Shown: positions 40,601 to 53,700 of the stretch, in pieces
Numbering within the stretch: the first letter of the stretch is position 1
Layout of the letters: each line of letters starts with the position of its first letter
DNA from: Turnera subulata
Taxonomy: Eukaryota; Streptophyta; Magnoliopsida; Malpighiales; Passifloraceae
Assembly: GCA_028386065.3 (NCBI GenBank)
Contig: JAKUCV010004712.1
Coordinates: 1-64,000 of the forward strand
DNA: 64,000 bases
Direction: 5' to 3'
Program-made: the position numbers and the translations under genes
Notes under the pieces: model-generated
What the model was told of the DNA's origin: nothing
Seen by the model: only the letters and a program-made list of their open reading frames with translations
Databases searched by the model: none

Positions 40601-43435
40601 TTTACCACGTTCTTTTCTGAACGCGATTTAGAGAACGGTATGAAACTCCAGCCTCATCACGAAATTTAAGAAATTAGCCAAAGGTCGTGAACTAACCGTA
40701 GGCGAAGACCCGTAAATTCGAAATTGGCCATAACTTCTCGTCCGGAACTCGTCCTCGGTCAATCTTTTTGCCATATTCTTATCTGAACGCGATCTAGAGG
40801 ATGGTTTGAAACTTCAGCCTCGCCACGAAATTTGAAAAATTAGCCAAAGGTCATGTACTTACCCCTAGGGGAAGTACCTATAAATTGCAAATGGGCAATA
40901 ACTTCTTGTCTGGAACTTAGGTCAATCTTTTTACCACGTTCTTATCCGAACGCGATCTAAAGAACAGTATGAAACTCCAGTCTCGCCACAAAAATTGTGA
41001 AATTAGCCAAAGGTCGTGTACTAACCCCTAGGGGAAGGACCCCCAAATTCAAAATGGGCCCTAGCTTCTCGTCCGGAAATCGCCTTGGGTCAAGTTTTTT
41101 ACCACGTTCTTATCTGAACGCGATCTAAAGGACGGTATCAAACTCCAGCCACGCCACGAAATTTGAGAGATTAGCCAAAGGTCATGTACTAACCCCTAAG
41201 GGAAGCACCTCTAAATTCGAAATGGGCCGTAACTTCTCATCCGGAACTCGCACTGGGTCAATCTTTTTACCACGTTCTTATCAGAAAGCATTCTGCAGGA
41301 CGATGTGAAACTCCAGCCTCGCCATGAAATTTGAAAAATTAACCAAAGGCCATGTACTAACCCCTAGGGGAAGTACCCGTAAATAAGAAATGGGCCATAA
41401 CTTCTCGTCCGGAACTTGCCCTGGGTCAATTTTTTACCACGTTCTTATCTAAACGCGATCTAGAGAACGGTATGAAACTCCAGCCTCTTCACGAAATTTG
41501 AGAAATTAGGCAAATGTCGGGTACTAACCCTAGGCGAAGACCCGTAAATTCGAAATGGGCCATAACTTCTCGTCCAGAACTCGTCCTCGGTCACTTTTTT
41601 GCCATATTCTTTTCTGAACGCGATCTAGAGGATGGTATGAAACTCCAGCCTCGCCACGAAATTTCAGAAATTAGCCAAAGGTCGTGTACTAACCCCTAGG
41701 GGAAGTACCTATAAATTCTAAATGGGCCATAACTTCTCGTCTGGAACTTAAGTCAATCTTTTTACCACGTTCTTATCCGAACGCGATCTAAAGGACAGTA
41801 TGAAACTCCAGTCTCGCCAAAAAATTTGTGAAATTAGCCAAAGGTCGTGTACTAACCCCTAGGGGAAGGACCCCTAAATTCAAAATGGGCCCTAACTTCT
41901 CGTCCGGAACTCGCCTTGGGTAAAGTTCTTTACCACGTTCTTATCTGAACGCGATCTAAAGGACGGTATCAAACTCCAGCCTCGCCACGAAATTTGAGAA
42001 ATTAGCCAAAGGTCATGTACTAACCCCCTAAGGGAAGCACCCCTATATTCGAAATGAGCCGTAACTTCTCTTCCGGAACTCACACTGGGTCAATCTTTTT
42101 GCCAAGTTCTTATCTGAATGCGGTCCAAAGGACAGTATGAAACTCCATCACCGCCACGAAATTTCAGAAATTAGCCAAAGGTCGTGAACTAACCCCTAAG
42201 GGAAGTACCTGTAAATTCAGAAATGGACCACAACTTCTCGTCCGGAACTCGCCCTGGGTTAATATTTTCACCACGTTCTTTTTTGAAGTCGATCTAAAGG
42301 ACGGTATGAAACTCCAGCCACGCCACAAAATTTGAGAAATTAGCCAAAGGTCGTGTACTAACACCTAGGGGAAGCACCCGTAAATTCGAAATGGGATATA
42401 ACTTCTCGTCCCGAACTCGCCCTCGGTCAATCTTTTTACCACGTTCTTATCCGAACGCGATCTAAAGGATAGTATGAAACTCCAGTCTCTCCACAAAATT
42501 TGTGATATTAGCCATAGGTCGTGTACTAACCCCTAGGAGAAGGACCCCTAATTTCGAAATGGGTTGTAACTTCTCATCCGGAACTCGCACTGGGTCAATC
42601 TTGTTACCACGTTCTTATCTGAAAGCGTTCTACAGCACGATGTGAAACTCCAGCCTCGCCACAAAATTTGAGAAATTAGCCAAAGGCCATGTACTAACCC
42701 CTAGGGGAAGTACCCGTAAATACGAAATGGGCCATAACTTCTCGTCCGGAACTCACCCTGGGTCAATTTTTTACCACGTTCTTTTCTGAACGCGATCTAG
42801 AGAACGGTATGAAACTCCAGCCTCATCACGAAATTTGAGAAATTAGCCAAAGGTCGTGTACTAACCCTAGGCGAAGACCTGTAAATTCGAAATGGGCCAT
42901 AACTTCTCGTCCGGAACTCGTCCTCGGTCATTTTTTTTGCCATATTCTTAACTGAACACGATCTAGAGGATGGAATGAAACTCCAGCCTCGCCACGAAAT
43001 TTGAGAAATTACCCACAGTTCGTGTACTAACCCCTAGGGGAAGTACCTATAAATTCCAAATGGGCCATAATTTTTCGTCTGGAACTTAGGTCAATCTTTT
43101 TACCACGTTCTTATCCGAACGCGATCTAAAGGACAGTATGAAACTCTAGTCTCGCCACAAAATTTGTTAAATTAGCCAAAGGTCGTGTACTAACCCCTAG
43201 GGGAAGGACCCCTAAATTCAAAATGGGCCCTAACTTCTCGTCCGGAACTCGCCTTGGGTCAAGTTTTTTACCACGTTCTTATTTGAATGCGATCTAAAGG
43301 ATGGTATCAAACTCCAGCCTCGCCACGAAATTTGAGAAATTAGCCAAAGGTCATGTACTAACCTCATAAGGGAAGCACCCCTAAATTCGAAATGGGCCGT
43401 AACTTCTCATCCGGAACTCGCACTGGGTCAATCTT

Positions 43436-44107
43436 TTTACCACGTTCTTATCTGAATGCGGTCTAAAGGACAGTATGAAACTCCATCCTCGCCACGAAAT
43501 TTCAGAAATTAGCCAAAGGTCGTGTACTAACCCCTAGGGGAAGTACCTGTAAATTCAGAAATGGGCCATAACTTCTCGTCCGGAACTCGCCCTGGGTTAA
43601 TCTTTTTACCACGTTCTTATCTGAACTCGATCTAAAGGACGGTATGAAACTCCAGCCTCGCCACAAAATTTGAGAAATTAGCCAAAGGTCGTGTACTAAC
43701 ACCTAGGGGAAGCACCCGTAAATTCGAAATGGGCTATTACTTCTCGTTCCGAACTCGCCCTCGGTCAATTTTTTTACCACGTTCTCATTTGAATGCGGTC
43801 TAAAGGACAGTATGAAACTCCAGTCTCGCCACAAAATTTCTGAAATATGCAAAAGGTCGTGTACTAACCCTTGGGGGAAGGACCCCTAAATTCAAAATGG
43901 GCCCTAACTTCTCGTCCGGACTCGCCTTGGGTCAAGTTTTTTACCACGTTCTTATCTGAATGCGATCTAAAGGACGGTATCAAACTCCAGCCTCGCCACG
44001 AAATTTGAGAAATTAGCCAAAGGTCATGTACTAACCCCCTAAGGGAAGCACCCCTAAATTCGAAATGGGCTGTAACTTCTCATCCGGAACTCGCACTGGG
44101 TCAATCT
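43436..44107. repeat. Four-monomer higher-order unit, left copy (672 bp)
   Basis: This block matches 44109-44780 at an offset of 673 bp. Checking line by line I found no mismatch, although neighbouring units elsewhere differ by several percent. The unit holds four different monomer subtypes (endings 'gggttaatc', 'cctcggtcaat', 'ccttgggtcaag', 'cgcactgggtcaat') and private changes such as 'gttctcatttgaatg' and 'gaaatatgcaaaagg'. Confidence 0.93.
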
Positions 44108-44108
44108 A

Positions 44109-44780
44109 TTTACCACGTTCTTATCTGAATGCGGTCTAAAGGACAGTATGAAACTCCATCCTCGCCACGAAATTTCAGAAATTAGCCAAAGGTCGTGTAC
44201 TAACCCCTAGGGGAAGTACCTGTAAATTCAGAAATGGGCCATAACTTCTCGTCCGGAACTCGCCCTGGGTTAATCTTTTTACCACGTTCTTATCTGAACT
44301 CGATCTAAAGGACGGTATGAAACTCCAGCCTCGCCACAAAATTTGAGAAATTAGCCAAAGGTCGTGTACTAACACCTAGGGGAAGCACCCGTAAATTCGA
44401 AATGGGCTATTACTTCTCGTTCCGAACTCGCCCTCGGTCAATTTTTTTACCACGTTCTCATTTGAATGCGGTCTAAAGGACAGTATGAAACTCCAGTCTC
44501 GCCACAAAATTTCTGAAATATGCAAAAGGTCGTGTACTAACCCTTGGGGGAAGGACCCCTAAATTCAAAATGGGCCCTAACTTCTCGTCCGGACTCGCCT
44601 TGGGTCAAGTTTTTTACCACGTTCTTATCTGAATGCGATCTAAAGGACGGTATCAAACTCCAGCCTCGCCACGAAATTTGAGAAATTAGCCAAAGGTCAT
44701 GTACTAACCCCCTAAGGGAAGCACCCCTAAATTCGAAATGGGCTGTAACTTCTCATCCGGAACTCGCACTGGGTCAATCT
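44109..44780. repeat. Four-monomer higher-order unit, right copy (672 bp)
   Basis: Tandem duplicate of the preceding four-monomer unit. Identity ends at about 44781, where 'tctacttaacacg' replaces 'tctatttaccacg' and further differences follow. This is the clearest sign of recent unequal exchange in the array, with an exchange register of four monomers, not one. Confidence 0.93.
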
Positions 44781-47700
44781 ACTTAACACGTTCTTATCTG
44801 AATGCGGTCTAAAGGTCAGTATGAAACACCAGCCTAGCCACAAAATTTCAGAAATTAGCCAAAGGTCGTGTACTAACCCCTAGGGGATGGACCCCTAAAT
44901 TCGAAATGCGCCGTAACTTATCGTCCGGAATTCGCCTTGGGTCAAGTTTTGACAACGTTCTTATCTGAACGTGATCTAAAGAGCGGTACGAAACTCCAGC
45001 CTCCCACAAAATTTGAGAAATTAGCCAAAGGTCGTGTACTAACCCCTAGGGGAAGTACCTATAAATTCCAAATGGGTCATAACTTCTCGTCTGGAACTTA
45101 GGTCAATCTTTTTACCACGTTCTTATCTGAAAGCGATCTAGCGGTTCATATGAAACTCCAGCCTCGCCATGAAATTTGAGAAATTAGCCAAAGGCCATGT
45201 ACTAACCCCTAGGGGAAGTACCCGTAACTTTGAAATGGGCCATAACTTCTCGTCCGGAACTCGCCCTGGGTCAATCTTTTTACCACGTTCTTTTCTGAAC
45301 GCGATTTAGAGAACGGTATGAAACTCCAGCCTCATCACGAAGTTTAAGAAATTAGCCAAAGGTCGTGAACTAACCGTAGGCGAAGACCCGTAAATTCGAA
45401 ATTGGCCATAACTTCTCGTCCGGAACTCATCCTCGGTCAATCTTTTTGCCATATTCTTATCTGAACGCGATCTAGAGGATGGTTTAAAACTTCAGCCTCG
45501 CCACGAAATTTGAAAAATTAGCCAAAGGTCATATACTTACCCCTAGGGGAAGTACCTATAAATTCCAAATGGGCAATAACTTCTTGTCTGGAACTTAGGT
45601 CAATCTTTTTACCACGTTCTTATCCGAACGCGATCTAAAGAACAGTATGAAACTCCAGTCTCGCCACAAAAATTGTGAAATTAGCCAAAGGTCGTGTACT
45701 AACCCCTAGGGGAAGGACCCCCAAATTCAAAATGGGCCCTAACTTTTCGTCCGGAACTCGCCTTGGGTCAAGTTTTTTGCCACGTTCTTATCTGAACGCG
45801 ATCTAAAGGACGGTATCAAACTCCAGCCACGCCACAAAATTTGAGAGATTAGTCAAAGGTCATGTACTAACCCCTAAGGGAAGCAGCCCTAAATTCGAAA
45901 TGGGCCGTAACTTCTCATCCGGAACTCGCACTGGGTCAATCTTTTTACCACGTTCTTATCAGAAAGCGTTCTACAGGACGATGTGAAACTCCAGCCTCGC
46001 CAAGAAATTTGAAAAATTAACCAAAGGTCATGTACTAACCCCTAGGGGAAGTACCCGTAAATAAGAAATGGGCCATAACTTCTCGTCCGGAACTTGCCCT
46101 GGGTCAATTTTTTACCACGTTCTTATCTGAACGCGATCTAGAGAACGGTATGAAACTCCAGCCTCTTCACGAAATTTGAGAAATTAGGCAAAGGTCGTGT
46201 ACTAACCCTAGGCGAAGACCCGTAAATTCGAAATGGGCCATAACTTCTCATCCAGAACTCGTCCTCGGTCAATTTTTTGCCATATTATTTTCTGAACACG
46301 ATCTAGAGGATGGTATGAAACTCCAGCCTCGCCACGAAATTTCAGAAATTAGCCAAAGGTCGTGTACTGACCCCTAGGGGAAGTACCTATAAATTCCAAA
46401 TGGGCCATAACTTCTCGTCTGGAACTTAAGTCAATCTTTTTACCACGTTCTTATCCGAACGCGATCTAAAGGACAGTATGAAACTCCAGTCTCGCCACAA
46501 AATTTGTGAAATTAGACAAAGGTCATGTACTAACCCCTAGGGGAAGAACCCCTAAATTCAAAATGGGCCCTAACTTCTCGTCCGGAACTCGCCTTGGGTC
46601 AAGTTTTTTACCACGTTCTTATCTGAACGCGATCTAAAGGACGGTATCAAACTCCAGCCTCGCCACGAAATTTGAGAAATTAGCCAAAGGTCATGTACTA
46701 ACCCCCTAAGGGAAGCACCCCTAAATTCGAAATGGGCCGTAACTTCTCATCTAGAACTCGCACTGGGTCAATTTTTTTCCACGTTCTTATCTGAATGCGG
46801 TCTAAAGGACAGTATGAAACTCCAGCCTCGCCACGAAATTTCAGAAATTAGCCAAAGGTCGTGTACTAACCCCTAGGGGAAGTACCCGTAAATTCAGAAA
46901 TGGGCCACAACTTCTCGTCCGGAACTTGCCTTGGGTTAATATTTTTACCACATTCTTATCCAAACTAGATCTACAAGACGGTATGAAACTCCAGCCTCGC
47001 CACAAAATTTGAGAAATTAGCCAAAGGTCGTGTACTAACCCCTAGGGGAAGCACCCGTAAATACGAAATGGGCTATAACTTCACGTCCGGAACTCGCCCT
47101 GGGTCAATATTTTTACCACATTCTTATCCGAACCCATTCTGAAGGACGGTGTGAAACTCCAGTCTCGCCACAAAATTTGACAAATTAGCCAAATGTCATG
47201 TACAAACCCCTAGGGGAAGGACCCCTAAATTCGAAATGAGCCCTAACTTATCGTCCGGAACTTGCCTTGGGTCAAGTTTTTTACAACGTTCTTATCTGAA
47301 CGTGATCTAATGAGCGGTATACAACTCCAGCCTCCCACAAAATTTGAGAAATTAGCCAAACGTCGTCCTAGGGGAAGTACCTATAAACTCCAAATGGGTC
47401 ATAACTTCTCGTCTGGAACTTAGGTCAGTTTTTTTACCACGTTCTTTTCTGAAAGCGATCTACAGGACGATGTGAAACTCCAGCCTCGCCACGAAATTTG
47501 AGAAATTAGCCAAAGGCCATGTACTAACCCCTAGGGGAAGTACCCGTAAATACGAAATGGGCCATAACTTCTCGTACGGAACTCGCCCTGGGTCAATCTT
47601 TTTACCACGTTCTTAACTGAAAGCGATCTAGAGAAAGGTATGAAACTTCAGCCTTATCAGGAAAATTTGAGAAATTAGCCAAAGGTCATGTACCAACCGT

Positions 47701-50700
47701 AGGCGAAGACCCGTAAATTCGAAATGGGCCATAACTTCTCGTCCGGAACTCGTCCTCGGTCAATTTTTTTGCCATATTCTTATCTGAACACGATCTAGAC
47801 GATGGTATGAAACTCCAGCCTCGTCACGAAATTTGAGAAATTAGCCAAAGGTCGTGTACTAACCCCTACGGGAAGTACCTATAAATTCCAAATGGGCCAT
47901 AACTTCTCGTCTGGAACTTAGGTCAATCTTTTCACCACGTTCTTATCCGAACGCGTTCTAAAGGACAGTATGAAACTCCAGTCTCGCCACAAAAATTGTG
48001 AAATTAGCCAAAGGTCGTGTACTAACCCCTAGGGGAAGGACCCCTAAATTCAAAATGGGCCCTAACTTCTCGTCCGGAACTCGCCATGGGTCAAGTTTTT
48101 TACCATGTTCTTATCTGAACGCGATCTAAAGGACGGTATCAAACTCCAACCTCGCCACGAAATTTGAGAAATTAGCCAAAGGTCATGTACTAACCCCCTA
48201 AGGGAAGCACCCCTAAATTCGAAATGGTCCGTAACTTCTCTTCCGGAACTCGCACTGGGTCAATCTTTTTACCACGTTCTTATCTGAATGCGGTCCAAAG
48301 GACAGTATGAAACTCCATCCTCGCCACGAAATTTCAAAAATTAGCCAAAGGTCGTGTACTAACCCCTAGGGGAAGTACCTGTAAATTCAGAAATGGGCCA
48401 TAACTTCTCGTCCGGAACTCGCCCTGGGTTAATATTTTTACCACGTTCTTATCTGAACTCGATCTAAAGGACGGTATGAAACTCCAGCCTCGCCACAAAA
48501 TTTGAGAAATTAGCCAAAGGTCGTGTACTAACACCTAGGGAAAGCACCCGTAAATTCCAAATGGGCTACAACTTCTCGTCCCGAACTCGCCCTCGGTCAA
48601 TCTTTTACCACGTTCTTATCCGATAGCGATCTAAGGGACAGTATGAAACTTCAGTCTCGCCACAAAATTTGTGAAATTAGCCAAAGTTCGTGTACTAACC
48701 CCTAGGGGAAGGACCCCTAAATTCAAAATGGGCCCTAACTTCTCGTCCGGAACTCGTCTTGGGTCAATTTTTTTACCACGTTCTTATCGAAACGCGATCT
48801 AAAGGACGGTATCAAACTCCAGCCTCGCCACAAAATTTGAAAAATTAGCCAAAGGTCATGTAATAACCCCCTAAGGGAAGCACCCCTAAATTCGAAATGG
48901 GTTGTAACTTCTCAGCCGGAACTCGCACTGGGTCAATCTATTTACCACGTTCTTATCTGAATGCGGTCTAAAGGACAGTATGAAACTCCAGCCTCGCCAC
49001 AAAATTTCAGAAATTAGCCAAAGGTCGTGTACTAACCCCTAGGGGAAGTACCCGTTATTCCAGAAATGGGCTATAACTTCTCGTCCGGAACTCGCACTGG
49101 GTCAATCTTTTTACCACGTTCTTATCTAAAAGCGTTCTATAGGACGATGTGAAACTCCAGCCTCGCCACGAAATTTGAGAAATTAGCCAAAGGCCATGTA
49201 CTAACCCCTAGGGGAAGTACCCGTAAATACAAAGTGGGCCATAACTTCTCATTCGGAACTCACCCTGGGTCAATCTTTTTACCACGTTTTTACCTGAACG
49301 CGATCTAGAGAACGGTATCAAACTCCAGCCTCATCACGAAATTTGAGAAATTAGCCAAAGGTCGTGTACTAACCATAGGCGAAGACCTGTAAATTCGAAA
49401 TGGGCCATAACTTCTCGTCCGGAACTCGTCCTCGGTCATTCTTTTTGTCATATTCTTATCTGAACACGATCTAGAGAATGGTATGAAACTCCAGCCTCGC
49501 CACGAAATTTGAGAAATTAGCCGAAGTTCGTGTACTAACCCCTAGGGGAAGTACCTAGAAATTCCAAATGGGCCATAACTTTTCGTTTGGAACTTAGGTC
49601 AATCTTTTTACCACGTTCTTATCCGAACGCGATCTAAAGGACAGTATGAAACTCCAGTCTCGCCACAAAATTTGTTAAATTAGCCAAAGGTCGTGTACTA
49701 ACCCCTAGGGGAAGGACCCCTAAATTCAAAATGGGCCCTAACTTCTCGTCCGGAACTCGCCTTGGGTCAAGTTTTTTACCAGGTTCTTATCTGAATGCGA
49801 TCTAAAGGACGGTATCAAACTCCAGCCTCGCCACGAAATTTGAGAAATTAGCCAAAGGTCATGTAATAACCCCCTAAGGGAAGCACCCCTAAATTCGAAA
49901 TGGGCAGTAACTTCTCTTCCAGAACTCGCACTGGGTCTATCTTTTTACCACGTTCTTATCTGAATACGGTTAAAAGGACAGTATGAAACTCCATCCTCGC
50001 CACGTAATTTCAGAAATTAGCCAAAGGTCGTGTACTGACCCCTAGGGGAAGTACCTGTAAATTCAGAAATGGGCCATAACTTCTCGTCCGGAACTCGCCC
50101 TGGGTTAATATTTTTACCATGTTCTTATCTGAACTCGATCTAAAGGACGGTATGAAACTCCAGCCTCGCCACAAAATTTGAGAAATTAGCCAAAGGTCGT
50201 GTACTAACACCTACGGGAAGCACCCGTAAATTCGAAATGGGCTATTACTTCTCGTCCCGAACTCACCCTCGGTCAATTTTTTTACCACGTTCTTATCCGA
50301 TCGCGATCTAAAGGACAGTATGAAACTCCAGTCTCGCCACAAAATTTGTGAAATTAGCCAAAGGTCGTGTACTAACCCCTAGGGGAAGGTCCCCTAAATT
50401 CAAAATGGGCCTTAACTTCTCGTCCGGAACTCGCCTTGGGTCAAGTTTTTTACCACGTTCTTATCTAAACGCGATCTAAAGGACGGTATCAAACTCCAGC
50501 CTCGCCACGAAATTTGAGAAATTAGCCAAAGGTCATGTACTAACCCCCTAAGGGAAGCACCCCTAAATTCGAAATGGGTTGTAACTTCTCAGCCGGAACT
50601 CGCACTGGGTCAATCTATTTACCACGTTCTTATCTGAATGCGGTCTAAAGGACAGTATGAAACTCCAGCCTCGCCACGAAATTTCAGAAATTAGCCAAAG

Positions 50701-53700
50701 GTCGTGTACTAACCCCTAGGGGAAGTACCCGTAAATTCAGAAATGTGCCATAACTTCTCGTCCGGAACTCGCGCTGGGTTAATATTTTCACCACGTTCTT
50801 ATCTGAACTCGATCTAAAGGACGGTATGAAACTCCAGCCTAGCCACAAAATTTGAGAAATTAGCCAAAGGTCGTGTACTAACCGCTAGGGGAAGCACCCG
50901 TAAATTCGAAATGGGCTATAACTTCTCGTCCCGAACTCGCCCTGGGTCAACATTTTTACCACGTTCTTATCCGAACGCGATCTAAAGGACGGTGTGAAAC
51001 TCCAGTCTCGCCACAAAATTTGAGAAATTAGCCAAAGGTCGTGTACTAACCCCCTAGGGGAAGGACCCCTAAATTCGAAATGGGCCCTAACTTATCGTCC
51101 GGAACTCGCGTTGGGTCAAGTTTTTTACAACGTTCTTATCTGAACGTGATCTAAAGAGCGGTATGAAACTCCAGCCTCCCACAAAATTTGAGAAATTAGC
51201 CAAAGGTCGTGTACTAACCCCTAGGGGAAGTACCTATAAATTCCAAATGGGTCATAACTTCTCGTCTGGAACTTAGGTCAATCTTTTTACCACGTTCTTA
51301 TCTGAAAGCGATCTAGAGGACGATATGAAACTCCAGCCACGCCACGAAATTTGAAAAATTAGCCAAAGGCCATGTACTAACCCCTAGGGGAAGTACCTGT
51401 AAATTCGAAATGGGCCATAACTTCTCGTCCGGAACTCGCCCTGGGTCAATCTTTTTACCACGTTCTTTTCTGAATGCGATTTAGAGAACGGTATGAAACT
51501 CCAGCCTCATCACGAAATTCGAGAAATTAGCCAAAGGTCGTGTACTAACCCTAGGCGAAGACCCGTAAATTCGAAATGGGATATAACTTCTCGTCTGGAA
51601 CTTGTCCTCGGTCAATCTTTTTGCCGTATACTTATCTGAACGCGATCTAGAGGATGGTATGAAACTCCAGCCTCGCCACGAAATTTGAAAAATTAGCCAA
51701 AGGTCGTGTACTAACCTCTAGGGGAAGTACCTATAAATTCCAAATGGGCCATAACTTCTTGTCTGGAACTTAGTTCAATTTTTTTACCACGTTCTTATCC
51801 GAACGTGATCTAAAGAACAGTATGAAACTCCAGTCTCGCCACAAAATTTGTGAAATTAGCCAAAGGTCGTGTACTAACCCTTTATGGGAAGCGCCCCTAA
51901 ATTTGAAATGGGCCGTAACTTCTGATTCGGAACTCGCACTGGGTCAATTTTTTTACCATGTTCTTATCTGAATGCGGTCCAAAGGATAGTATGAAACTCC
52001 ATCCTCGCCACGAAATTTGAGAAATTAGCCAAAGGTCGTGTACTAACCACTAAGGGAAGTACCTATAAATTCAGAAATGGGCCATAACTTCACGTCCGGA
52101 ACTCGCCCTGGGTTAATATTTTTACCACGTTCTTATCTGAACTCGAACTAAAGGACGGTATGAAACTCCAGCCACGCCACAAAATTTGAGAAATTAGCCA
52201 AAGGTCGTGTACTAACACCTAGGGGAAGCACCCGTAAATTCGAAATGGGCTATAACTTCTCGTCCCGAACTCGCCCTCGGTCAATCTTTTTACCACGTTC
52301 TTATCTGAACGCGATCTGAAGGACAGTATGTAACTACAGTCTCGCCACAAAATTTGTGAAATTAGCCAAAGGTCGTGTACTAACCCCTAGGGGAAGGACC
52401 CATAAATTCAAAATGGGCCCTAACTTCTCGTCCGGAACTCGCCTTGGGTCCTATTTTTTACCACTTTTTTATCTGAACGCGATCTAATGGACGGTATCGA
52501 ACTCCAGCCTCGCCACGAAATTTGAGAAATTAGCCAAAGGTCATGTACTAACCCCCTAAGGGAAGCACCCCTAAACTCGAAATGGGCTATAACTTCTCAT
52601 CCGGAACTCGCACTAGGTCAATCTTTTTACCACGTTCTTATCAGAAAGCGTTCTACAGCACGATGTGACACTCCAGCCTCGCCACAAAATATGAGAAATT
52701 AGCCAAAGGCCATGTACTAACCCCTAGGGGAAGTACCCGAAAATACGAAATGGGCCATAACTTCTCGTCCGGAACTCGCCCTGGGTCAATTTTTTTACCA
52801 CGTTCTTATCTGAACGCGATCTAGAGAACGGTATGAAACTCCAGCCTCATCACGAAATTTGAGAAATTAGCCAAAGGTCGTGTACTAACCCTAGGCGAAG
52901 ACCGTAAATTCCAAATGGGCCATAACTTCTCGCCCGGAACTCGTGCTCGGTCAATTTTTTTGCCATATTCTTATCTGAACGCGATCTAGAGGCTGGTATG
53001 AAACTCCAGCCTCGCCACGAAATTTCAGAAATTAGCCAAAGGTCGTGTACTAACCCCTAGGGGAAGTACCCGTAAATTTAGAAATGGGCCATAACTTCTC
53101 GTCCAGAACTCGCGCTGGGTTAATATTTTTACCACATTCTTATCCGAACTCGATCTAAAGGACGGTATGAAACTCCAGCCTCGCCACAAAATTTGAGAAA
53201 TTTGCCAAAGGTCGTGTACAAACCCCTAGGGGAAGCACCTGTAAATAGGAAATGGGCTATAACTTCTCGTCCCGAACTTGCCCGGGGTCAATATTTTTAC
53301 CACGTTCTTATCCGAACCCGATCTGGAGGACGGTGTGAAACTCCAGTCTCGCCACGAAATTTGAGAAATTAGCCAAAGGTCATGTACAAACCCCTAGGGG
53401 AAGAACCCTTAAATTTGAAATGAGCCCTAACTTATCGTCCGGAACTCGCATTGGGTCAAGTTTTTTACAACGTTCTTTTCTGAACGTGATCTAATAAGCG
53501 GTATGAAACTCCAGTCTCCCACAAAATTTGAGAAATTAGCCAAAGGTCGTGTACTAACCCCTAGGGGAAGTACCTATAAATTCCAAATGGGTCATAACTT
53601 CTCGACTGGAACTTAGGTCAGTCTTTTTACCACGATCTTATCTGATAGCGATCTACAGGGCGATGTGAAACTCCAGCCTCGCAACGAAATTTGAGAAATT

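Larger units (their letters stand above)
37800..46430. repeat. ~4.0-kb tandem segmental duplication within the satellite
   Basis: About 37.8-41.8 kb and 41.8-46.4 kb share private variants in the same order: 'gggtaaagttctttacc' (37917 and 41920), 'ttttgccaagttctta' (38092 and 42097), 'gttctacagcacgatg' (38626 and 42627), and 'gatctagcggttcatatg' (40456 and 45134). The offset is 4005 bp up to about 44.1 kb and 4678 bp after it, because the right-hand copy carries an extra 672-673 bp. Boundaries are approximate, judged from where the private variants stop matching. Confidence 0.85.
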
